Shown here piece by piece: positions 1 through 8,805 of a stretch of 18,157 nucleotides of DNA (positions are counted from its first letter, which is position 1; each line of letters opens with the position of its first letter). Under the pieces are notes generated by a model, which searched no databases, was not told the origin of the DNA, and saw only the letters and a list, made by a program, of their open reading frames with translations. Origin of the DNA: Pseudomonadota bacterium (GTDB lineage Bacteria; Pseudomonadota; Gammaproteobacteria; Burkholderiales; Burkholderiaceae_C); contig JAEWBU010000035.1 of the NCBI GenBank assembly GCA_023390985.1, forward strand, positions 1 through 18,157. Direction: 5' to 3'. Made by a program: the position numbers and the translations under genes.

Positions 1-2790
<2,790 letters not shown>

Positions 2791-2796
2791 GGAGGA
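2791..2796 (+). promoter_or_regulatory. Shine-Dalgarno sequence GGAGGA
   Basis: GGAGGA begins directly after the TGA of the upstream kinase and lies 4 bases before a GTG. It fixes the GTG at 2801 as the start of the second hybrid kinase and supports co-translation of the pair. Confidence 0.75.
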
Positions 2797-2800
2797 TCTG

Positions 2801-4552
2801 GTGAACCTGCCCGACGACTCCCAGTTCTCCCCTTCGCAGTTCTCGTCCTCCCAGTTCTTCGATCCGGGCGAGGCGCCGCCCGAGACGGTCAACATCCTGA
2901 TCGTCGACGACGAGCCGCGCAACCTGACGGTGCTGGAGACGGTGCTGAACGACCCCGGCTACCGGCTGGTGCGCGCCACCTCCGGCGACGAGGCGCTGCT
3001 GGCCCTGATGGCGGAGGAATTCGCCGTGCTGGTGCTGGACGTGCGCATGCCCGGCATGAACGGCTTCGAGCTGGCGCAGCTGGTGAAGGAGCGCCGCAAG
3101 ACCGCGCGCATCCCGATCATCTTCCTGACCGCCTACTACAACGAGGACCACCACCTGCTGGAGGGCTACGGCACCGGCGCGGTGGACTACCTGCACAAGC
3201 CGGTCAATCCGTCGGTGCTGCGCTCCAAGGTCTCGGTGTTCGCCGAGCTGCACCGGCGCGGCCGCGCGCTGGAGGCGGCCAACCGGCTGCTGCTGGGCGA
3301 AGTGGCCGAGCGCCGCCGGGCCGAGGCGCGGTTGTCCGAGCTGAACGAGTCGCTCGACCGCCGCGTGATGGAGCGCACCCGCGAGCTGGAGGAAAGCGAG
3401 GCGCGCCTGCTGGACGCGCACCGCCGCAAGGACGAATTCCTGGCGACGCTCGCGCACGAGCTGCGCAACCCGCTCGCGCCGGTGCGCAACGCGGTCGAAC
3501 TGCTCAAGCGCGGCTCGGCCGACGGCCGCCGCGTGAACTGGGCCTCGGAACTGATCGACCGCCAGGTGCGCTCGCTCAGCCGGCTGATCGACGACCTGAT
3601 GGACGTCAGCCGCATCAACCGCGGGCGCATCGAGCTGCGCCGCGAGGTGATCGCGCTCAACGACGCGCTGACCGATGCGCTCGAGGCGATCCGGCCGCTC
3701 GCCCAGGAGAGCGGCCACGAGCTCGCCGTGCTGCTGCCGGACCGCAAGCTGCTGGTGGAAGCCGACCGCACCCGCCTGGCCCAGGCCTTCACCAACCTGT
3801 TGAACAACGCGGTGAAGTACACCGACTCGGGTGGGCGCATCGAGGTGGCGGTGCTGGTGGAGAGGGACCAGGCCGTGGTGTCGATCCGCGACTCCGGCAT
3901 CGGCATCCCGCCCGAGCGGCTGGACGACGTGTTCGAGATGTTCTCGCAGGTGGAGTCCGCGCTTTCGCGCTCGCGCGGCGGCCTGGGCATCGGCCTGTCG
4001 CTCACGCAGCGGCTGGTGCAGATGCACGGCGGCAGCATCAAGGCGCACAGCGAAGGCGTGGGCCGCGGCAGCCGCTTCATGGTGACGCTTCCGCTGTCCA
4101 GCGCCGCGGTGCCGAGCGCGCCGGAGCCCACCGCGGCCCCGCAGGTGGCGCCCGGCGGCGGCCTGCGCGTGCTGGTGGCCGACGACAACGTCGACGCCGC
4201 CGAGACCCTGGCCGCCCTGCTGACCGAGATGGGCCACGAGGTGTGCGAGGTGCACGACGGCGAGGCGGCCGTGCTGGCCGTGGCCGATTTCGACCCGCAC
4301 CTGCTGCTGCTGGACATCGGCATGCCCAAGGTGACCGGCTACGAGGCCTGCGCCCGCATCCGCCGCCTGCCCGGCGGGGAGCGGCGCACGCTGGTGGCGG
4401 TGACCGGCTGGGGCCAGCCCCAGGACCTCAAGCGCTCGGAAGAGGCCGGCTTCGACCGCCACCTGGTCAAGCCGATCGACCCGCAGCTGCTCGGCCCGCT
4501 GATGGAGGAAGTGGCGCAGCGCGGGAAGCCGCAGCGCGTGCAGCGCTCCTAG
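2801..4552 (+). CDS. Hybrid histidine kinase, REC-HisKA-HATPase-REC
   Basis: Soluble 583-residue kinase with a receiver at each end. The GTG start is chosen because GGAGGA lies just upstream at 2791-2796, 10 bases after the previous stop; the preceding gene is therefore probably in the same operon. Residues 31-148 form REC1 (acceptor Asp80, LDVRMPGMNG; HKP lysine motif). A coiled coil covers about 155-205. HisKA has His219 in AHELRNP. The HATPase has an N-box near 330, DSGIGIPP near 364 and a GGLGIGLSL G2 box near 393. Residues about 455-575 form REC2 (acceptor Asp505, LDIGMPKVTG; LVKP). The N-terminal 20 residues hold three SQF-containing units, apparently a disordered tail. The layout suggests that REC1 receives phosphate, perhaps from the upstream kinase, and gates the central kinase. 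That relay is inference. Confidence 0.95.
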   Translation: MNLPDDSQFSPSQFSSSQFFDPGEAPPETVNILIVDDEPRNLTVLETVLNDPGYRLVRATSGDEALLALMAEEFAVLVLDVRMPGMNGFELAQLVKERRKTARIPIIFLTAYYNEDHHLLEGYGTGAVDYLHKPVNPSVLRSKVSVFAELHRRGRALEAANRLLLGEVAERRRAEARLSELNESLDRRVMERTRELEESEARLLDAHRRKDEFLATLAHELRNPLAPVRNAVELLKRGSADGRRVNWASELIDRQVRSLSRLIDDLMDVSRINRGRIELRREVIALNDALTDALEAIRPLAQESGHELAVLLPDRKLLVEADRTRLAQAFTNLLNNAVKYTDSGGRIEVAVLVERDQAVVSIRDSGIGIPPERLDDVFEMFSQVESALSRSRGGLGIGLSLTQRLVQMHGGSIKAHSEGVGRGSRFMVTLPLSSAAVPSAPEPTAAPQVAPGGGLRVLVADDNVDAAETLAALLTEMGHEVCEVHDGEAAVLAVADFDPHLLLLDIGMPKVTGYEACARIRRLPGGERRTLVAVTGWGQPQDLKRSEEAGFDRHLVKPIDPQLLGPLMEEVAQRGKPQRVQRS

Positions 4553-4569
4553 GAGCAGGCTCCTGGCCC

Positions 4570-4587
4570 CCGGCGCTCACGCGCCGG
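4570..4587 (+). terminator. GC-rich stem-loop after the hybrid kinase operon
   Basis: CCGGCGC (4570-4576) pairs with GCGCCGG (4581-4587) around a TCAC loop, giving a perfect 7-bp stem 18 bases after the kinase stop codon. A second small dyad, AGGAG-CAGG-CTCCT, covers the stop itself (4551-4564). No T-run follows, so this is not a canonical intrinsic terminator. It may protect a 3' end or mark a Rho-dependent end. Confidence 0.35.
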
Positions 4588-4679
4588 CGGCAGAGGCTGA
4601 CAGCGTCTGGGCGACGCGTCCCACAAACCTCGGCCTTGCGCGATTCCAGACTCCCGCTCAGATCAGGGAGGTCGTTGCG

Positions 4680-5144
4680 ATGCGCCAGAAGGTCGTCTCG
4701 CGTCGTGGAAGCTTGTCGCCGGTGCGCCGGGGGGCGTGGGCCCTGGCCTTTTTCGCCGCCGGCAGTTGCGCCGCGCAGGTCGCGGACGAAGGGCCGTTGC
4801 CTCCGCTTTCGCGGCTGTCGCTGACCGTCGTTCCCCAGCTCGCGTCGCAGCGGCCGAACCTGGCCGGCGACGACCTGGGCCTGCAGTGGCGCCAGCCGGT
4901 CGGCAGCGACCGCACCATCGACATCCTGGCCTGGCGCCGCTCGGCGCCGCGCGAACGCGACGCCGTCTCCATGATCCAGGACCGCGAACCGACGTTCGGC
5001 GCCCGCGTGGAGATGCGGATCACGGCCCGAAAGAGCTTCGCCACCGAGCTGAAGGCGATCGGCATGCAGCTCGACAATGGCGCCAAGATCATGCTGCGCC
5101 GCAAGGACGGCAACCCGACCCTCTACTACCGCCAGCAGTTCTGA
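4680..5144 (+). CDS. Small exported protein of unknown function
   Basis: A 154-residue protein whose family I do not recognise. The ATG at 4680 is supported by AGGGAGG at 4665-4671, 8 bases upstream. The N-terminus has basic residues (MRQKVVSRR, then RR near 16-17) followed by a hydrophobic stretch (AWALAFFAAG) and SCAAQ. This suits export either by signal peptidase I near CAA/Q or, less convincingly, as a lipoprotein through the Cys. The mature part is rich in Arg and Gln, contains LSLTVVPQL, LGLQWRQPVG and a conserved-looking MRITARKSF, and ends LYYRQQF. The alternating polar/hydrophobic pattern suggests beta-strands. It stands between two signalling/secretion units with 127 bases upstream and 59 downstream, so it could be its own transcription unit. 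Function not assigned. Confidence 0.8.
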   Translation: MRQKVVSRRGSLSPVRRGAWALAFFAAGSCAAQVADEGPLPPLSRLSLTVVPQLASQRPNLAGDDLGLQWRQPVGSDRTIDILAWRRSAPRERDAVSMIQDREPTFGARVEMRITARKSFATELKAIGMQLDNGAKIMLRRKDGNPTLYYRQQF

Positions 5145-5173
5145 ATTTCCCGAAGGGCTCGGCGGAAACCGGG

Positions 5174-5193
5174 TGTTAGAGTGCGCGCACTCT
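5174..5193 (+). promoter_or_regulatory. Extended -10 promoter overlapped by a 16-bp perfect palindrome
   Basis: TGTTAGAGT at 5174-5182 fits an extended -10 element (TG, one base, then TAGAGT). The palindrome AGAGTGCGCGCACTCT occupies 5178-5193, covering the -10 and the predicted start of transcription near 5189. A transcript starting there would have a leader of only about 15 bases, with no Shine-Dalgarno before the ATG at 5204. I see no convincing -35. The palindrome could be an operator for a dimeric repressor or a 5'-terminal hairpin. The promoter call is a consensus match only. Confidence 0.45.
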
Positions 5194-5203
5194 TTGTGAC
5201 CCC

Positions 5204-5602
5204 ATGGCCGACGACCGACCGTCCCCTCGCCTTCCCGTGCTCGTCGTCGAAGACGACGAACACGTGGCCCATCTGCTGCAGTTCATGCTGGCGCGCAACG
5301 GCTTCGAGGTGCACCTCGCCGTGGACGGCAGGCAGGGCAAGCAGCTGATCGAGACCCTGCCGCCGCCCGCGTGTGCGCTGCTCGACGTGATGCTTCCCTT
5401 CCACGACGGTTTCCAGCTGGTGCGCGTGCTGCGCGCCCAACCCGGCTGGGAGCGCGTGCCGGTGATCCTGCTGACCGCCAAGACGCAGGAGCGCGACATC
5501 GTGCGCGGCCTGGAGGCGGGCGCCGACGACTACGTGGTCAAGCCCTTCCAACCCAACGAGCTGCTGGCCCGGTTGCGCCGCCTCGTCCGCGCCGCCGGCT
5601 GA
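5204..5602 (+). CDS. Single-domain (REC-only) response regulator
   Basis: A 132-residue CheY-like receiver with no output domain. The signature residues are present: an acidic pocket in VVEDDE (near residues 16-20), phospho-acceptor Asp61 in LLDVMLP, a Thr in LLTAKTQ, and Lys-Pro in VVKPF. The GADDYVVKPFQPNELLARL end resembles OmpR-class receivers, but the protein stops where the DNA-binding domain would begin. Its stop overlaps the next ATG by one base (TGATG), so it is the first gene of a four-gene operon with the YaiO-like barrel, the HEAT protein and the glycosyltransferase. This implies that its output is a protein-protein contact controlling polysaccharide synthesis or export. The partner kinase is unknown. 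The Cache kinase at 8803-11058 has no receiver of its own and is a candidate. Confidence 0.93.
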   Translation: MADDRPSPRLPVLVVEDDEHVAHLLQFMLARNGFEVHLAVDGRQGKQLIETLPPPACALLDVMLPFHDGFQLVRVLRAQPGWERVPVILLTAKTQERDIVRGLEAGADDYVVKPFQPNELLARLRRLVRAAG

Positions 5603-6366
5603 TGCGTTCCAAGCTTCTTCCCCTCGCCCTCCTCCTCCTGCCGCTCGCGGCGCTCGCCCAGCCCCAGACCGGTCCCCAGGACCGCGTGCTGTTCCTCGCC
5701 GACCACAGCCGGCTCGACCGCGGCCTGGCCGACTGGAACGAGGCCACCGTCCTGCTCAGCCGGCACTGGAGCAACCGGCAGGTCGCCGAGCTGGGCCTGA
5801 CGCGCACCCGCCGCTTCGGCCTGGACGACACGCGCGTCGACCTCGGCGGGAGCCTCCCGATCAGCGAGCGGCTCACGGGCTCGCTGCAGGCCAGCGTCAG
5901 CCCCAGCCATCGCGTGCTGCCGCAGTACGCCTTCGGCGGCGAGCTGCAGTACGAGTTCGCCAAGGGCTGGCTGGCGCATGCCGGCGCGCGCCACACGCGC
6001 TACGAGGCGGACGACACGAAGGTGGACCAGCTGCGCCTGGCCCTGGAGAACTACACCGGCCCGTTCAGCGTGCTGGCGGCCTGGAGTCCGGCGCGCTCGC
6101 TCGGCCAGGACACCCACACCGTCGAACTGCGCGGCAACTACTACTACGGCCAGGACAGCTCGGTGGGCCTGATCCTCGCGCGCGGCGACGAAGCCACGCA
6201 GCTGGGCGCCGGCCGGGTGGTGCTCGCCGACGTGCGCTCGGCCGCGCTCACCGGCCGCCAGGAAGTGGGCCGGGGCCGCTGGCTGGTGTGGGGCGTGAAC
6301 CGCACCCACCAGGGCAGCTTCTACACCCGCACGGGCGCCACGCTTGGACTTCAGCTGGCTTTCTGA
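5602..6366 (+). CDS. YaiO-family outer-membrane beta-barrel protein
   Basis: A 254-residue exported protein. A clear signal peptide (MRSK, a Leu-rich core, then ALA/Q) is predicted to be cut after residue 19. The rest shows alternating amphipathic strands with many aromatic residues and glycines (LQYEFAKGWLAHAGARHTRY, ELRGNYYYGQDSS). It ends in Phe (LGLQLAF), the C-terminal aromatic that is typical for BAM-inserted barrels. The shape and the pairing with a family-2 glycosyltransferase match E. coli YaiO beside YaiP. The start overlaps the response regulator stop (TGATG), and the 3' end overlaps the next gene by 23 bases. The likely role is passage or anchoring of a surface polysaccharide. The barrel class is well supported by sequence; the transport role is inference from context. 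Confidence 0.85.
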   Translation: MRSKLLPLALLLLPLAALAQPQTGPQDRVLFLADHSRLDRGLADWNEATVLLSRHWSNRQVAELGLTRTRRFGLDDTRVDLGGSLPISERLTGSLQASVSPSHRVLPQYAFGGELQYEFAKGWLAHAGARHTRYEADDTKVDQLRLALENYTGPFSVLAAWSPARSLGQDTHTVELRGNYYYGQDSSVGLILARGDEATQLGAGRVVLADVRSAALTGRQEVGRGRWLVWGVNRTHQGSFYTRTGATLGLQLAF

Positions 6367-7402
6367 TCCCTACCTGATCCTGGCGGCGTGGGCCGGCGTG
6401 CTGTCCGCCGTCCTGGTCGTGCTGCTGGCGGTCCTGATCCTGTCGCTGCGGGCGGCCACGCGCCGCGCCGAAGCCCGCTGGCGGGCCTTCGTCGAGCAGT
6501 GGCGGCCGCTGCTGCTGGACGCCGCCACGGCGGAGGAGACGGTCAGCGAATCGTCCTTCCCGCCCCTGCGCCGCCGCGACCGCCGGCACTACCTGCGGCT
6601 GTGGCTCTACCTGCACGAGTCCCTGCGCGGCGACGCGGCGCAGCGGCTGAACGAAGCCGCGATGGCGGTGCAGGCGCCGCACTGGGCCACCCGCCTGCTC
6701 GAACGCGGCTCGGACACCGACCGCGTGCTCGCCGCGCTGGCGCTGGGCCGGCTCCAATGGCTGCCCGCCTGGCCGCAGCTGCTGCAGGCCACCCGCAGCC
6801 GCGACGCGCTGCTGTCGGTGAACGCCGCGCGCGCGCTGGTGCAGCTCGACCCGCTGGAAGGCGCGCGCCAGCTGCTGCCGCTGCTGCTCGGTCGCACCGA
6901 CTGGGACGTCAGCCGGGTGGGCGACTTCCTTGCCGGCGCGCGCCATGCGTTCTGGCTGCTGCTCGCCAAGATCCTGCCCGAGGCTCCGCCGGCGCACGCC
7001 GCGCGCGGCCTGCAGCTCGCGGGCGCGCTGCGGCTGGAACTGCCCGACAACGCGTTGCGGCCGATGCTGGAACCCCGGCAGCCCGCGGCCGTCATCTGCG
7101 CCGCCCTGCCCCTGGTCGCGCGCCGCGACATGGCGGCGGCGATCACGCCGCTGCTGGAGCATCCGTCCTGGCGCGTGCGCGAAGCGGCCTCCGCGGCGAT
7201 GGCGCGCATCGCGATGGCCGACGAACTCCCGCTGCTGGAACGCCGGCTGGAGGACGATCACTTCGAGGTGCGGCTGGCGGCCGCGCGCGCACTGGCGTCG
7301 CTGCCGTTCATGGACCACGCGCGGCTGCAGGCGCTGCAGGCGTCCAGCACCGCCGGCGGCCCCGTGCTGGAACAGGTGATCGCCGAAAGGGCCGAGCCGT
7401 GA
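6344..7402 (+). CDS. Membrane-anchored HEAT-repeat protein
   Basis: A 352-residue protein that starts at a TTG inside the end of the barrel gene (23-base overlap). No ATG or GTG precedes the membrane segment in this frame. One transmembrane helix lies at about residues 11-35 (YLILAAWAGVLSAVLVVLLA), followed by an Arg-rich stretch (RAATRRAEARWR). By the positive-inside rule this places the bulk of the protein in the cytoplasm. From about residue 75 it is all-alpha, with repeated helical hairpins rich in Ala, Leu and Arg. The clearest HEAT units are near the C-terminus (WRVREAASAAMARIA and FEVRLAAARALASL). HEAT arrays are scaffolds for protein contacts. Position between barrel and synthase suggests that it links the response regulator or other factors to the glycosyltransferase, which is inference. 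The stop overlaps the next start (GTGA). Confidence 0.82.
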   Translation: MDFSWLSDPYLILAAWAGVLSAVLVVLLAVLILSLRAATRRAEARWRAFVEQWRPLLLDAATAEETVSESSFPPLRRRDRRHYLRLWLYLHESLRGDAAQRLNEAAMAVQAPHWATRLLERGSDTDRVLAALALGRLQWLPAWPQLLQATRSRDALLSVNAARALVQLDPLEGARQLLPLLLGRTDWDVSRVGDFLAGARHAFWLLLAKILPEAPPAHAARGLQLAGALRLELPDNALRPMLEPRQPAAVICAALPLVARRDMAAAITPLLEHPSWRVREAASAAMARIAMADELPLLERRLEDDHFEVRLAAARALASLPFMDHARLQALQASSTAGGPVLEQVIAERAEP

Positions 7403-8802
7403 GCGGGCGCATGGTCGTCGACTTCGCCACCTGGTTCGTCCTGGTCTATTTCGTCCTCCTGAACCTGGGCTACCTGTCGCTCAACCTGCTGGCGCTGGGA
7501 AGCCTGCGGCGCGACATCCACCGCAAGATCGTCGACGAACTGCCCCAGCCCTTCACCGGGCTGGAGCCGGCCATCAGCCTGCTGGTGCCGGCCTACAACG
7601 AGGAGGCCACGATCGCCGCCTCGCTGCGGTCGATGCTGCAGCTGGCCTATCCGGAGTTCGAGATCGTGGTCATCAACGACGGCTCGCGCGACGGCACGCT
7701 GAAGGTGCTGATCGAGCAGTTCGACCTGGTGCTGTTCCCCGAGGCGGTGAACCCGCGCCTGCCGACGCAGCCGGTGCGCGGCGTGTGGCGCTCGCGCTCG
7801 CACCCCAACCTGCGCGTGGTCGACAAGGAGAACGGCGGCAAGGCCGATTCGCTCAACGCCGGCATCAACGTCGCGCGCCATCCGCTGTTCTGCGGCGTCG
7901 ATGCCGATTCGCTACTGGCGCGCGACAGCCTGCGCCGCGTGGTGCGGCCGTTCCTGCGCGATCCGCGCATGGTGGCCAGCGGCGGCACGGTGCGCGTGGC
8001 CAACGGCTGCGAGGTGCAGGCGGGCCTGCTCACGCGCGTGGGCCTGCCGCGCAATCCGTGGGCGCTGTTCCAGGTGGTCGAGTACCTGCGCGCCTTCCTG
8101 TTCGGGCGCCTGGGCTGGTCGGAGATCGGCGGCATGCTGATCATCTCGGGCGCCTTCGGCCTGTTCCGCACCGACGTGGTGGTGGACGCCGGCGGCTACC
8201 GCCCCAAGACCATCGGCGAGGACATGGAGCTGGTGGTGCGGCTGCACCGCATGCTGCGCGAGAGAGGCGTGGACTACCGCATCGAATTCGTGCCCGACCC
8301 GGTGTGCTGGACCGAGGTGCCGGAGGACCGCCGCACGCTCGCCAACCAGCGCATCCGCTGGCAGCGCGGGCTGTCGGAAAGCCTGGCCGGCCACTGGCGG
8401 CTGATGTTCAGCCGCCATGGCGGCGCGCCCGGCTGGCTGGCCTTCCCGTTCATGGTGCTGTTCGAGTGGCTGGGGCCTATCGTCGAACTCGGCGGCTACA
8501 TCTTCATGGCCGTCGCCTTCGCGTCCGGCCTGGTGTCGTGGCAGGCGTTCGCTGTGTTCCTGTTCCTCGCGATCGGGCTGGGCATCCTGCTGTCGGCCTC
8601 CGGCCTGCTGCTGGAGGAGATCGCCTTCCACGTCTATCCGAAGCGGCGCCACCTGCTGGTGCTGGCCGTGGTGGTGGTGCTGGAGAACTTCGGCTACCGG
8701 CAGCTCAACAGCTGGTGGCGGCTGGTCGGCCTGTACCGCTGGGCGGCGCAGACGGAGTCCAAATGGGGCGCGATGAAGCGCCGCGGGCTTGGCGGCCCCT
8801 GA
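7399..8802 (+). CDS. Processive family-2 membrane glycosyltransferase (YaiP/PgaC-like)
   Basis: A 467-residue inner-membrane polysaccharide synthase. The GTG at 7399 is chosen because it overlaps the HEAT stop (GTGA) and has GAAAGG 8 bases upstream; ATG 7411 is the alternative. A membrane helix at about residues 9-33 precedes the GT-A domain: LLVPAYNEE and VVINDGSRDGT for nucleotide-sugar binding, DAD at 168-170 for metal, Glu274-Asp275 in GEDMEL for the catalytic base, and QRIRW at 317-321 for the acceptor channel. Three or four hydrophobic helices follow from about residue 346 on. These features define processive GT2 enzymes such as PgaC/IcaA, BcsA and YaiP. It lacks the PilZ domain of BcsA, so direct c-di-GMP control is not evident. 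The polymer made cannot be told from sequence. It is the last gene of the operon; the coding frame stays open upstream, but that part is a shadow of the HEAT gene. Confidence 0.92.
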   Translation: MSGRMVVDFATWFVLVYFVLLNLGYLSLNLLALGSLRRDIHRKIVDELPQPFTGLEPAISLLVPAYNEEATIAASLRSMLQLAYPEFEIVVINDGSRDGTLKVLIEQFDLVLFPEAVNPRLPTQPVRGVWRSRSHPNLRVVDKENGGKADSLNAGINVARHPLFCGVDADSLLARDSLRRVVRPFLRDPRMVASGGTVRVANGCEVQAGLLTRVGLPRNPWALFQVVEYLRAFLFGRLGWSEIGGMLIISGAFGLFRTDVVVDAGGYRPKTIGEDMELVVRLHRMLRERGVDYRIEFVPDPVCWTEVPEDRRTLANQRIRWQRGLSESLAGHWRLMFSRHGGAPGWLAFPFMVLFEWLGPIVELGGYIFMAVAFASGLVSWQAFAVFLFLAIGLGILLSASGLLLEEIAFHVYPKRRHLLVLAVVVVLENFGYRQLNSWWRLVGLYRWAAQTESKWGAMKRRGLGGP

Positions 8803-8805
8803 TCA
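8800..8805. other. Palindromic TGATCA shared by two convergent stop codons
   Basis: TGA at 8800-8802 ends the glycosyltransferase on the plus strand. TCA at 8803-8805, read as TGA on the minus strand, ends the Cache kinase. The two genes abut with no intergenic base, so any terminators must lie inside the opposing coding sequences. Confidence 0.95.

Noticed and set aside
6388..7398. A 5' extension of the glycosyltransferase frame giving an 804-residue protein
   Set aside because: The extra residues are an Arg/Ala/Pro-rich shadow of the HEAT gene. The GTG at 7399 with a Shine-Dalgarno and GTGA overlap fits far better.
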